Position numbers and translations under genes: made by a program | Notes under the pieces: model-generated | Database searches by the model: none | Seen by the model: only the letters and a program-made list of their open reading frames with translations | Told to the model about the DNA's origin: nothing | Shown: positions 34,128 through 43,438 of the stretch, piece by piece | Numbering within the stretch: position 1 is the stretch's first letter | How the letters are laid out: each line of letters opens with the position of its first letter | Assembly (NCBI RefSeq): GCF_949282365.1 | Contig: NZ_CASDOY010000004.1 | Coordinates: 30,966-94,965 of the forward strand | Direction of reading: 5' to 3' | Source: an uncultured Desulfovibrio sp. | GTDB lineage: Bacteria > Desulfobacterota > Desulfovibrionia > Desulfovibrionales > Desulfovibrionaceae | DNA: 64,000 nt

Positions 34128-35507
34128 ATGTCAACGACAGGATCCACAGAGAACTTCGGCTACGGCCAGGAACTGAAACGCGAACTCAGCTTCAAGGACG
34201 TCTTTGTCTACGGCATGCTGTTCATGGTGGTCATCGCGCCCATGTCCATCTACGGCTACATCTCCAAAGACAGCCAGATGATGGCGCCCTTCGTCTACTT
34301 CGTGGGCATCTGCGCCATGTTCTTCACCGCCCTGAGCTACATGAAGATGAGCAACCGCTTCCCCATCGCGGGCTCGGTCTATGCCTATGTGCAGCGCGGC
34401 CTGAACCATCATGTGGGCTTCATCGCCGGCTGGCTCATTTTGCTGGACTATGTGTTCGTGCCGGCCCTGCTCTACCTGCTGACCGCCAACTGGTGCGTGG
34501 AGCTCTTTCCGGCCACGCCCCGCTGGCTGTGGGTCATCATCTTCGTGGGCATCAATACCGTCATCAATGTCCGCGGCATCACCTACACCGCCCGCGCCGA
34601 CTGGATCATGTTCTATGTGGAAGCCGTGGTGCTGGCGCTCTTCATCGGCTTCGGCCTCAATTACGTCCTTGGTGACGGCGGCGGCACCGGACAGCTGGTC
34701 ATGGATCCCCTGTACCGTCCCGGCGAGATGAACCTGCAGTTCATCGGTCTGGCCTGCACCATCGCCTGCCTCTCCTTCCTGGGCTTCGACGGCATCTCCA
34801 CCCTGGCCGAAGAGACCCACCGCCCCGAAGTGACCATCGGGCGCGCCACCATGGCCGCCCTGCTCTGCATCGGCTTGTTGTTCATGCTCCAGACCTATGT
34901 GGCCACCATCATCCAGCCCGACCTGGACAAGATGAATCCCGATACGGCCTTCTTCGACGCGGCCGCCATCGCCGCAGGCGACTGGTTCCGCAAGGTGCTG
35001 CTGGTGGTCAACATCCTGGCCGTGGGCATCGCCAACACCATGAACGCCCAGGCCGCCACCTCGCGCGTGCTGTACGGCATGTCGCGCGACGACGTGCTGC
35101 CCGGCGTCTCCGGCCTGTTCCGCAAGGTGCATCCCCGTTTCCAGACCCCCTATATCGCCACCATCGCCGTGGGCATCTTCTCCATCCTGGTGGCCGAGCT
35201 CTCCACCGTGGAAGACCTGGCCCGCCTGGTGAACTTCGGCGCCCTGACCTCCTTCATCCTGCTCAACATCGCGGTCTTCAACTTCTTCTGGCTGCGTGAG
35301 AAGATGCGCGGCGGCAAGGCCCTGCTCAATTATGTGGTCTGCCCCTTCTGCGGCGTGCTGATCCTGGGCTATGTCTGGCTCTCCTTCGACAGCATGACCC
35401 AGATCGTGGGCTTCAGCTGGCTGGCCGTCGGCCTGGTCATCGGTTTCGTCAAGAGCAAGGGCTACAAGGTCGTGCCCGAAGCCTTCCGCAAGAGCGATAT
35501 GGTCTAA
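34128..35507 (+). CDS. APC superfamily amino-acid/amine permease
   Basis: 459 residues with twelve hydrophobic segments from about residue 28. The first carries the typical G-M-L-F-M-V-V-I-A-P-M-S-I-Y-G unwound helix, and the sixth the F-L-G-F-D-G-I-S-T-L-A-E-E block of the APC family. Imports an amino acid, polyamine or amide across the inner membrane. The next gene, 23 bases downstream, encodes an acetamidase/formamidase, so an amide or an amine that yields one is a likely substrate. Confidence 0.88.
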   Translation: MSTTGSTENFGYGQELKRELSFKDVFVYGMLFMVVIAPMSIYGYISKDSQMMAPFVYFVGICAMFFTALSYMKMSNRFPIAGSVYAYVQRGLNHHVGFIAGWLILLDYVFVPALLYLLTANWCVELFPATPRWLWVIIFVGINTVINVRGITYTARADWIMFYVEAVVLALFIGFGLNYVLGDGGGTGQLVMDPLYRPGEMNLQFIGLACTIACLSFLGFDGISTLAEETHRPEVTIGRATMAALLCIGLLFMLQTYVATIIQPDLDKMNPDTAFFDAAAIAAGDWFRKVLLVVNILAVGIANTMNAQAATSRVLYGMSRDDVLPGVSGLFRKVHPRFQTPYIATIAVGIFSILVAELSTVEDLARLVNFGALTSFILLNIAVFNFFWLREKMRGGKALLNYVVCPFCGVLILGYVWLSFDSMTQIVGFSWLAVGLVIGFVKSKGYKVVPEAFRKSDMV

Positions 35508-35530
35508 CCTTTCAGCGCAGGAGTTCCTCC

Positions 35531-36424
35531 ATGCAGTATTTCGACAAGGTCGTCTATACCTTCAGCGCCGACAACGAGCCCGCCGGCAGCATCGACTCCG
35601 GCGAGATCGTCATCTTCCGCACCCAGGACTGTTTCAGCAACCAGATGCACTCCGAAAGCCAGCTGGTGACCAGCTGCGACTACAGCAAGATGAACCCGGC
35701 CACCGGTCCCCTGTTCGTGCGTGACGCCCGTCCCGGGGACGTCATCAAGGTGGAGCTGCTGGACGTGCAGTGCGACACCATCGGCACCACAACCACCCTG
35801 CCCCAGATCGGCCCCCTCTGGGACAAGTGCGAGACGCGCACCAAGCGCATCCCCATCGAAAACGGCAAGGCCGTCTTCAATGACGTGACCTTCCCCATCG
35901 ATCCCATGATCGGCGTCATCGGCGTGGCGCCGCAAAAGGGCGTCAGCGTGCCCTGCGGCTATCCCGGCAGCCACGGCGGCAACCTGGACTGCAAACTGAT
36001 GGTCAAGGGCCATACGGCCTACTTCCCCGTGCGTGTGGAAGGCGGCCTACTGCAGATGGGCGACATGCACGCCGTCATGGGCGACAGCGAGCTGTGCGGC
36101 ACCGGTCTGGAGATCAACGGCAGCGTCATCGCCCGTGTGAGCGTCATCAGGGACTGCCCTCTGGAATGGCCCGTCCTGGAGACCGCCGACACCTGGTACA
36201 CCCTGGCCAGCGCCCCCGGCTATGAAGAAGCCCTGCGCCACGCCAGCGTGCAGATGCAGCGGCTGGTGGCCGCCGCCACCGGCTGGGACGCCACGGACGC
36301 CTATCTCTACATGTCCCTGCGCGGCGATCTGGAGATCTGCCAGGCCTGCAAGCCCTGCGAAGTGGACCTCATCGTGCGTCTGGGCGTGCCCAAGGCCGAC
36401 ATGAAGCGCCCGCTGGTGGGCTGA
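35531..36424 (+). CDS. Acetamidase/formamidase family protein
   Basis: 297 residues, matching the FmdA/AmdA family: GPLFVRDARPGDVIKVELLDV, the PHGG-like block here as S-H-G-G-N-L-D-C-K, and VHAVMGDSE-type segment DMHAVMGDSELCGTGLE, which carry the metal and active-site residues. Hydrolyses short amides to ammonia and the acid. Cotranscribed with the permease; terminator follows at 36487-36520. Strong AGGAG site. Confidence 0.9.
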   Translation: MQYFDKVVYTFSADNEPAGSIDSGEIVIFRTQDCFSNQMHSESQLVTSCDYSKMNPATGPLFVRDARPGDVIKVELLDVQCDTIGTTTTLPQIGPLWDKCETRTKRIPIENGKAVFNDVTFPIDPMIGVIGVAPQKGVSVPCGYPGSHGGNLDCKLMVKGHTAYFPVRVEGGLLQMGDMHAVMGDSELCGTGLEINGSVIARVSVIRDCPLEWPVLETADTWYTLASAPGYEEALRHASVQMQRLVAAATGWDATDAYLYMSLRGDLEICQACKPCEVDLIVRLGVPKADMKRPLVG

Positions 36425-36486
36425 TGTGACGCAAGGGGCGGTGTGCATCCTGCGGCCTGCATCCGCGGACGCAGGACCCGGCAAAG

Positions 36487-36520
36487 AAAAAGGCTGTCCG
36501 CGACCACGGGCAGCCTTTTT
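36487..36520 (+). terminator. Rho-independent terminator after the amidase gene
   Basis: AGGCTG-t-CCG-cgacca-CGG-g-CAGCCT stem followed by five T residues. Confidence 0.8.
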
Positions 36521-36552
36521 GTGTCCCTTCTCCTTGCCGTCCGGCAAGGATG

Positions 36553-36954
36553 CTATTTTTTCTTCCTGCCGCGGCAGGTGATCCGCTCCAGCAGGCGGTC
36601 ATAATACATATCATCATCAAGGTTCAGGGGCCGCTGATGCCTCATGCGCGCCTGCAGGATCATGAAACGCAGTTTCTGCATCTGGCGCACGCGCTCCTGC
36701 TCGTCCTCGCAATGCTCCAGCATGTCGGCCAGATTGCTGATCTCCTTGCGCTCCGCCAATTCCGGCGGCACGCAGCCGGCATTGCGCAGGACCTTGTAGG
36801 CCATGCGCAGCTCCTCGGGGACATGGCTGTCGTCCTCCAGCTCCAGCGGCCTGCCCTGACCGGGGAGATGATCGAAATCCCCCTTGGCCATGGCTTCCTC
36901 GATACGTTTCTCGGCAATGGTCTGGATGACGGACCAGGGGCTGACCTCAGCCAT
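36553..36954 (-). CDS. DUF1992 (DnaJ-C28-like) protein
   Basis: 133 residues from the ATG at 36954 with CGGAGG upstream. Contains the family segment AEKRIEEAMAKGDFDHLPGQGRPLELEDDSHVPEELRMAYKVLRNAG, here recognised in parts: the D-x-L-P-G-x-G-x-P-L-E-L core at about residues 28-40. C terminus is basic. Function in bacteria is unknown. It starts inside the last codons of mutS (8-base overlap), so it is translated from the same transcript. Confidence 0.85.
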   Translation of the reverse strand: MAEVSPWSVIQTIAEKRIEEAMAKGDFDHLPGQGRPLELEDDSHVPEELRMAYKVLRNAGCVPPELAERKEISNLADMLEHCEDEQERVRQMQKLRFMILQARMRHQRPLNLDDDMYYDRLLERITCRGRKKK

Positions 36955-39667
36955 GCTTTTCCTCCGTTTCGGGGGCATCGGCCCAGAGTTTTTTCCATTC
37001 CATGATGAGCTTGAGCGCCGCCAGCGGCGAAAGGGTCTCCGGGTCCAGATCGCGCAACAGCAGGACCAGCGGATGCGGCCCGGCTTCCGGCGCGGCCGGG
37101 ATATCCACGGGCAGGGCCGGCGGCTCGTCACGGGAGACGCGCTTTTCCATGCCGGGCAGGGCCAGACTGGCCGTCTGCGGCGACATGCGCCGGCCCTCGC
37201 CCCGGCTCTGCTCCAGCTCGATGAGGATGGTCCGCGCCCGCTGCACCACCGGAGCGGGCACACCGGCCAGCCGGGCCACCTCCACGCCGTAGCTGCGATC
37301 CGCGGGCCCGGGCACCAGCTTGTGCAGGAACAGGATGTCGCCGCCGTATTCCCGGATGGCGATGTTCATGGTGAACACGCCGGGGATGCACTTTTCCAGC
37401 GCTGTCAGCTCGTGGTAATGGGTGGCGAACAGGGTGCGGACCTCACCGCGGGCGCGCCCGGCCAGATCTTCCACCACGGCCCAGGCCAGGGCCACACCGT
37501 CATAGGTGCTGGTGCCGCGCCCGATCTCGTCCAGGATCACCAGACTGCGTTTGGTGGCCTGACGCAGGATGCGGGCCGTCTCCATCATCTCCACCATGAA
37601 GGTGCTCTGCCCCTGGGCCAGATTGTCCGACGCGCCCACGCGCGAGAACAGGCGATCCACCAGCCCCAGCCGCGCCCGGGTGGCCGGTACCATGGAGCCG
37701 GTCTGAGCCAGCAGGCAGATGATGGCCACCTGACGCAGCACCGTGGACTTGCCCGCCATATTGGGCCCCGTGAGCAGACACAGGCGCCGCCGGGCGTCCA
37801 GGGTGATGCTGTTGGGCACGAAATTGGCCTGCCCGATCATGGCTTCCACCACAGGATGGCGCCCTTCCTCGATGAGGATGTCGGCACTGCTGTCCAGCTC
37901 GGGACGGCACCAGCCGTTGCGGCGGCCCACTTCGGCCAGGCTCTGCCAGTAATCCAGATGCGCGATGACGTCCGCCATGTGCAGGATGCGTTCCCGCTGC
38001 TGGGCCATGAAGGCGCGCAGATCCTGATACAGCTGATATTCCAGTGTCTTGCGCTTTTCGGAAGCAGAGAGGAGCGCCTCCTCCAGCTCCTTGAGCGCCG
38101 GGGTGGTGAAGCGCTCGGCATTGGCCAGGGTCTGGCGGCGGATGAAATGTTCCGGCACGGGCCCGCTGTGCGCGGCCTTGCTCAATTCATAGTAGTAGCC
38201 GAAGACCCGGTTGAAGCCCAGCTTGAGCTTGGCGATACCGGTCTGCTGCTGTTCGCGGACCAGTTCCTCCTGGAGCTTTTGCTCGCCGTGGTCCACCAGA
38301 TCCAGCAGACGGTCCAGCTCGGCATTGTAGCCGACCTTGAACAGCCCCCCTTCCGTGATGACCACCGGCGGGCTGTCCACCAGCGCGCTGCGCAGCAGGC
38401 GGGCGCAATCGCCCAGATCGTCCCAGCCCTTGAGCAGCTCGTAGACGACCCGGGGCGCGTACTCGCCGTTTTCCTGCCCGGCCAGCGGATAGCTGCCGTC
38501 CGTCGGCCGGGTCAGGGCCGCATGCACCGCCGGCAGGGCCGCAAGGCTGTTGCCGAGTGCGATGAAGTCCCGCGGCGTGGCCCGGTTGACCGTCACGCGC
38601 GTGGACAGGCGCTCCAGATCGTAGACATCCTTGAGGGCTTCCCGCAGCAGGGCGCGGCGGCCGTCATCGTCATGCAGCAGGGCCACCGCCTCCTGGACGG
38701 CCAGGATGGGCGCGGTCTCGCGCCAGGGATGCCGCAGCATGTCTTCCAGCAGGCGGCCGCCCATGGGCGTCATGGTATCGTCCAGCACATGGCGCAGGGT
38801 CCCCTTGCCCTTGCGCCCGTTGAGGCGCTGGAAGATCTCCAGATTGCGCTCCGTCACCTCGTCCACCAGCATATGCCGGCCCAGGTCCAGAGGCTGGAAG
38901 GGCATCAAATGCTCGGGGCGGCGTTTCTGGGTCTGCTCCAGATAGATGAGCAGCGCCCCGCAGGCCCGCACCAGGCAGGGCTTGTTCCGCAGCCCCAGAG
39001 CCGCCAGCTCCTGCACGGCCTGGGCCTCCAGCAGACGACGCTCGGCCCGGCGGGCATCGAAGGCGGCCGCGGGACGGCGCAACAGGCGCACGCCTTCCAG
39101 CAGGCATTTGGGCGGCAGCTCCCTGTCGTCCGGCACCAGCAGCTCGCGCGGCGCCAGCTTCTGTATCCACTGCCAGAGCTCGGGCAGACGCCTGACCTCC
39201 ATGCCGGACCATTGCCCTGTGGAGATGTCCGCCCAGACGAAGGCCCCGCTCTGCCCTTCCCAGAAGGCGGCCCCCAGATAATTGTGGCTGCGGGCGTCCA
39301 GATTGGCGTCTTCCAGCACGGTGCCGGGCGTCACCACGCAGGTGACGGCCCGCTGGACGAGGCCCTTGGCGGCCTTGGGGTCCTCGGTCTGGTCGCAGAT
39401 GGCCACATGGAAGCCCTTGTCGATGAGCTGGGCGATGTAGGCCTGCGCGGCATGCCAGGGCACGCCGCACATGGGCACGGGGTTCTCCGTGTCCCGGCTG
39501 CGGCTGGTCAGGGCTATCTGCAGCTCCCGGGCCGCCGTGACGGCGTCGTCGAAGAAGAGCTCGTAAAAGTCGCCCATCCGGTAGAACAGCAGCGCGTCAG
39601 GATACTCCGCCTTGATGCGCAGATACTGCTCGAACATGGGGGTCAGTTTTGGGTTTTTTTCTGCCAT
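36947..39667 (-). CDS. mutS: DNA mismatch repair protein MutS
   Basis: 906 residues from the ATG at 39667; a TTG 30 bases upstream would add ten residues. Recognises mismatches and starts repair. Mismatch-reading F34-Y-E36 is in GDFYELFFDD; the ATPase has Walker A GPNMAGKST near residue 635 and Walker B ILDEIGRGTSTYDG near 715. The C-terminal extension after residue 800 is Pro-rich. Long antisense open frames over this gene are by-products of codon bias. MutL is not adjacent. Confidence 0.98.
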   Translation of the reverse strand: MAEKNPKLTPMFEQYLRIKAEYPDALLFYRMGDFYELFFDDAVTAARELQIALTSRSRDTENPVPMCGVPWHAAQAYIAQLIDKGFHVAICDQTEDPKAAKGLVQRAVTCVVTPGTVLEDANLDARSHNYLGAAFWEGQSGAFVWADISTGQWSGMEVRRLPELWQWIQKLAPRELLVPDDRELPPKCLLEGVRLLRRPAAAFDARRAERRLLEAQAVQELAALGLRNKPCLVRACGALLIYLEQTQKRRPEHLMPFQPLDLGRHMLVDEVTERNLEIFQRLNGRKGKGTLRHVLDDTMTPMGGRLLEDMLRHPWRETAPILAVQEAVALLHDDDGRRALLREALKDVYDLERLSTRVTVNRATPRDFIALGNSLAALPAVHAALTRPTDGSYPLAGQENGEYAPRVVYELLKGWDDLGDCARLLRSALVDSPPVVITEGGLFKVGYNAELDRLLDLVDHGEQKLQEELVREQQQTGIAKLKLGFNRVFGYYYELSKAAHSGPVPEHFIRRQTLANAERFTTPALKELEEALLSASEKRKTLEYQLYQDLRAFMAQQRERILHMADVIAHLDYWQSLAEVGRRNGWCRPELDSSADILIEEGRHPVVEAMIGQANFVPNSITLDARRRLCLLTGPNMAGKSTVLRQVAIICLLAQTGSMVPATRARLGLVDRLFSRVGASDNLAQGQSTFMVEMMETARILRQATKRSLVILDEIGRGTSTYDGVALAWAVVEDLAGRARGEVRTLFATHYHELTALEKCIPGVFTMNIAIREYGGDILFLHKLVPGPADRSYGVEVARLAGVPAPVVQRARTILIELEQSRGEGRRMSPQTASLALPGMEKRVSRDEPPALPVDIPAAPEAGPHPLVLLLRDLDPETLSPLAALKLIMEWKKLWADAPETEEKHG

Positions 39668-39745
39668 AGGTCCAAGATGCGCAGCGGCGCTGCCCAAAGA
39701 CAGCGCCGCTGCAAAAATATGCGCCTGGATGCGCAGGGAAAGGGG

Positions 39746-40186
39746 CTAGGCCTTGTCGGGATCGGGAGCGGCCACTTCTTCCGCCGCAGGAGCGGCCTTT
39801 TCCTTGGCGGGAGCGGCCTCGATCGCCTGGGCCTTCTCCTGGGAGACCTTGCGGAGGAAGTTGCCGCGGGCGGTCTCGCCGTCCAGGTTCTTCTTCAGCT
39901 TGGCCACTTCACGTTCCAGCGAGGACACGCGCCACTTGGTCTTCATGTAACGGGCCGTGAGGTGCATCTTGTCCCACACCAGCAGGGCCACCGCCAGCAG
40001 GGCGCCCACGAAGAAGGCCACGATGACGATGAAATAGAACGGCAGCGGGATGGACGTCATCTCAGGCACGAAGAAGAGATTGAGTTTGAGCGTCATGGCC
40101 GTGGACAGGGGCGCCTGGTTCTGGAAGAAGAAAACCAGGCTGAAGAAAATCAGGACAACAAGTAGCAGGACCTTTACATAGCGCAT
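39746..40186 (-). CDS. LapA-like (DUF1049) membrane protein
   Basis: 146 residues. Two membrane segments (about 4-22 and 45-70) with the LapA pattern, a coiled coil (85-115) and an Ala/Pro/Glu-rich tail. LapA proteins in E. coli act in lipopolysaccharide assembly control with LapB; there is no LapB gene here. GAGGAGGAG ribosome site. Confidence 0.8.
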   Translation of the reverse strand: MRYVKVLLLVVLIFFSLVFFFQNQAPLSTAMTLKLNLFFVPEMTSIPLPFYFIVIVAFFVGALLAVALLVWDKMHLTARYMKTKWRVSSLEREVAKLKKNLDGETARGNFLRKVSQEKAQAIEAAPAKEKAAPAAEEVAAPDPDKA

Positions 40187-40211
40187 AGTCTCCTCCTCTG
40201 CGCGGTGGTGT

Positions 40212-40694
40212 TCAGAACCGGTCGAAATATGGCTTCAGATGGGCATAACTGCTGCGCAGGTGCTCCGGGATGGTCCGCACTTCGTCCATCACGGCCATGA
40301 AGGAGGAATCCCCGTTCCACCGCGGCACAAGATGGAAATGCAGATGTTCCCGGATACCGGCTCCGGCGGCCTGCCCCTGATTGAGGCCGATATTGATGCC
40401 CTCGCAGTGAAAATGTTCCTGCAGCACCAGGGTACAGCGCTGCATCAGGTCCATGATCTCGTGCGTCTCATCCGTTTCAAGCTGGGCCAGCGCCATCACA
40501 TGCCGATAGGGACAGACCATGATGTGCCCGTTGCTGTACGGAAATTTGTTCATGATCACAAAAGCATGCCTGCCCCGGTACAGGACCAGCCGTTCCTCGT
40601 CTTCGTCCCTGCTTTCGGGAAGGCAAAAGACGCAGCTGTCCGGTTTGGGGCCGAGGATGTACTCGATGCGCCAGGGCGTCCACAACTGTTTCAT
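40212..40694 (-). CDS. HIT family (Ap4A phosphorylase-like) hydrolase
   Basis: 160 residues from the ATG at 40694 with GAGG upstream. Signature C-V-F-C near residue 18-21 and the histidine triad H-L-H-F-H-L-V-P near 125; F-P-Y-S-N-G-H-I-M-V lies at the nucleotide pocket. Family members hydrolyse dinucleoside polyphosphates or nucleotidyl-amines. Sits in the leftward run between the nucleotidyltransferase and LapA-like genes. Confidence 0.92.
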   Translation of the reverse strand: MKQLWTPWRIEYILGPKPDSCVFCLPESRDEDEERLVLYRGRHAFVIMNKFPYSNGHIMVCPYRHVMALAQLETDETHEIMDLMQRCTLVLQEHFHCEGINIGLNQGQAAGAGIREHLHFHLVPRWNGDSSFMAVMDEVRTIPEHLRSSYAHLKPYFDRF

Positions 40695-40756
40695 TTTCTT
40701 TTCCTCAATACACGGCTTGCGCTCCAAGGGCAAGTCCTGCCCAGGATGCCGTTCGT

Positions 40757-43438
40757 TTATTTAGGAAATACGCCTTCCTGCCGGGCCATGTCCAGAGCCA
40801 GGCGCCGCTGGCTGTCGGCATCAGGAGCCCGCCCGTCCAGCTTGCTGATCAGGATGGCCCGCAGGATGCGCCCGAACAGCGGCCCCGGAGCTATGCCCAT
40901 GTCGCGCAGATCCCGCCCGTCGATATCCGGCTTTTCCTGCCGCCACTGGGTGATGTGGCGGGAAAGGTTCTTCCGCAGTCCGCCGTCTTCCACGCTGGCC
41001 ATGATGTAGAGCAAAAATTCCAGCGAGAGCTTTTCCAGCAGCAGGCACAGCTCGCTGATCCGGCCCGTGCCGTTCTCAAAATCCTTCTGCCAGCGCGCCA
41101 GCTTGGGCTGGACGTGGCGCATGGATTCGCGTTGCTGCAAGATCTCCTGCTTGCGCCCTTCCGGCAGGCCCAGCGCCGAGAAGTTGGCGGACACGTCGGC
41201 ATAATTCAGCCGGTGCCCCAGAGCCAGGAAATAGACCAGCCAGTTCTCGACACCTTCATCGAAATACAGCAGGCGGTACCAGTTGAGCATGGAGCGGACC
41301 TCCTGCAGGACCTGGCGTTTGCTCGGCGTCAGGGCCAGAGCGGGGCCCAGGGCCCGCAGCAGGCCCAGCGCATCCAAGCGCTCAAAACAGGCCACAGGAT
41401 CGTCTTCATCGCATATATGATTATATTCGTTGAAGATACGCTTTCCGGAAAGTTTGTCCAGCATGTGCAGGCTGAGCAGGTTCTTGATGAGCTTTTCCGC
41501 GCTGGGCCCGATGTGGAAGCCATAGCGCTGTTCAAAGCGCACCGCGCGCAGGCTGCGCGTGGGGTCTTCCACGAAGCTGAGGGTATGCAGCACCCGCAGG
41601 ACCCCTTCCTTGATGTCCCGCTGGCCGCCGAAAAAGTCCACCAGCTGCCCGTAGGGCGTGCAATCCAGCCTGATGGCCAGGGCGTTGATGGTGAAATCGC
41701 GCCGGAACAGATCCATCTTAATGGAGGAGAGCTCCACCGTGGGCAGGGCCGCGGGCGATTCGTAATATTCCAGGCGGGCGGTGGCCACGTCGATGCGCTG
41801 CTCCGCGCCGTCTTCGTCATGGTAGATGACCATGGAGGTCAGGAACTTGCGGTGTTCGCGCACCCGGCCGCCCAGCTTTTCGGCCAGGGCCCGGGCAAAG
41901 GCCGCCCCCTCGCCCTCCACCACGAAATCCACATCGTGGTTGGGCCGGTCCAGCAAGAGATCGCGCACGAAACCGCCCACCACATAGACCGGCATGGCCA
42001 GCTGCTGCCCCAGCTGCCCGGCCAGCTCCAGCAGGCTGCGCACCCGCGCGGGCAGGCGGTCCCGCAAGAGCTTGGCCACATTGCGCTCGCGCGAGGGGCT
42101 TTCCTGATAATCCAGGATCTGGCCCGGCTCGGACGTGATGACGTTGATCAGGTCCGTACGGGTCACCACGCCCACCACCAGCCCCTTTTCCACGATGGGC
42201 ACCAGACGCTGGCGGCCGCCGACGATGATGGACGAGATGTCCCGCAGGGGCGCGTCCGGCGCCAGGGATTTGATATTGCGGCGCATGTAGTCATCCACGG
42301 GCCTGTCGCCCAGCTTGTGGCTGGTGGCGCGGGACGCCGTCTGCGCGTCCAGGATGCCCACGCACTGGCGCGTCCCCGGCTTGAAGACCGGCACGGCCTT
42401 GAGGCCGAAGTGCATCATCAGGGTATCGGCCTCGCGCATGCTGCGATCCGAGTCGATGCCCACCGCCGGCGAGGACATATAATCGCTGGCGGTCTTGTCC
42501 TGCCCTGCCTGCATGTGCAGGTTGCGCACGATGGCATCATGGACTTCATTGAGGGTCAGGTTGCGGATGGAAGCCGACGCGGCATAGGCATGGCCCCCGC
42601 CGCCCAGCTCGGCGCAGATCCGCCCCACGTTGACGGCGTCGCTGCGGCTGCGCGCCACCACCTGCACCCTGTCCTCCATGCGTCCCACGGCGAACAGGAC
42701 CGTGAATTTCTCCATCTCCATCAACCGGTGCGCCAGGTAGGCGAAATCCCCCAGATAATGTTCCATGGAGGCTTCGGCGATGACCACCTGCTCATTGTTG
42801 ATGGTATAGACGCGCGCCGATTCCAGCAGGCTGTTGAGGGCCCGCACATGCAGGCTGGTCAGCTCGTGGGCCGCCATTTCGTTGATGGCGTTGACGTCCA
42901 TGCCCTGGGTCAGCAGCCAGGCCGAACTTTCAAAATCCAGCGGCGTGGTGGAACTGTAGGTGAAGGAGCCCGTATCCCCGTAAATGCCCAGCCCCAGCAG
43001 GGTGGCATCCTCACTTTCCAGGCTTATCCCCCGCTGGCGCAGCTCCCGGACCAGAAGGGCCGTGACGGACCCCACGGTCTCCACATGGCTTTCGTGGGCC
43101 TGCACGTCTTCCGACGAGGCCGGATGATGATCCCAGACCTCGACATGCACGCCTTCCCTGTCCAGCAGTGCGGAGACATGGCGGACCCGCTCGCGCTGCC
43201 GGGTGTCCACCAGCACCAGACGGCGGATATCGTCCCAGGGGATGTCCCCGCTCTCGGTCAGATGATAGCGTTTGGCATCCAGCGTGGCGACGACCTTCTG
43301 CAAGCCCCGCTCCTGCGTGCCCGGGAACAGCAGCAGGCTGTCCGGGTACAGGAAAAGGGCCGCGAGCATGGCGGCAAAGGAATCGAAATCGGCATTGGCA
43401 TGGCAGGTGACCAGTGTCCCGGAAAAGGATGCGGACAT
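40757..43438 (-). CDS. DHH/DHHA1 - CBS pair - tRNA nucleotidyltransferase fusion
   Basis: 893 residues from the ATG at 43438 (a GTG one codon earlier is possible). Domains: DHH phosphoesterase (1-300, with H-A-N-A-D-F-D-S and D-H-H-P), two CBS repeats (about 315-435), then a CCA-adding/poly(A)-polymerase head (G-G-F-V-R-D-L-L-L near 480, D-V-D-F-V-V near 498) and its helical tail. The tail should add or repair tRNA CCA ends, and the DHH part may degrade an oligonucleotide. Known architecture in deltaproteobacteria. Start overlaps the xerD stop. Confidence 0.93.
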   Translation of the reverse strand: MSASFSGTLVTCHANADFDSFAAMLAALFLYPDSLLLFPGTQERGLQKVVATLDAKRYHLTESGDIPWDDIRRLVLVDTRQRERVRHVSALLDREGVHVEVWDHHPASSEDVQAHESHVETVGSVTALLVRELRQRGISLESEDATLLGLGIYGDTGSFTYSSTTPLDFESSAWLLTQGMDVNAINEMAAHELTSLHVRALNSLLESARVYTINNEQVVIAEASMEHYLGDFAYLAHRLMEMEKFTVLFAVGRMEDRVQVVARSRSDAVNVGRICAELGGGGHAYAASASIRNLTLNEVHDAIVRNLHMQAGQDKTASDYMSSPAVGIDSDRSMREADTLMMHFGLKAVPVFKPGTRQCVGILDAQTASRATSHKLGDRPVDDYMRRNIKSLAPDAPLRDISSIIVGGRQRLVPIVEKGLVVGVVTRTDLINVITSEPGQILDYQESPSRERNVAKLLRDRLPARVRSLLELAGQLGQQLAMPVYVVGGFVRDLLLDRPNHDVDFVVEGEGAAFARALAEKLGGRVREHRKFLTSMVIYHDEDGAEQRIDVATARLEYYESPAALPTVELSSIKMDLFRRDFTINALAIRLDCTPYGQLVDFFGGQRDIKEGVLRVLHTLSFVEDPTRSLRAVRFEQRYGFHIGPSAEKLIKNLLSLHMLDKLSGKRIFNEYNHICDEDDPVACFERLDALGLLRALGPALALTPSKRQVLQEVRSMLNWYRLLYFDEGVENWLVYFLALGHRLNYADVSANFSALGLPEGRKQEILQQRESMRHVQPKLARWQKDFENGTGRISELCLLLEKLSLEFLLYIMASVEDGGLRKNLSRHITQWRQEKPDIDGRDLRDMGIAPGPLFGRILRAILISKLDGRAPDADSQRRLALDMARQEGVFPK

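Noticed and set aside
36884..40165. A 1093-codon open frame on the plus strand
   Set aside because: Fully antisense to mutS, whose motifs are complete; composition is the same His/Gln/Arg-rich noise.
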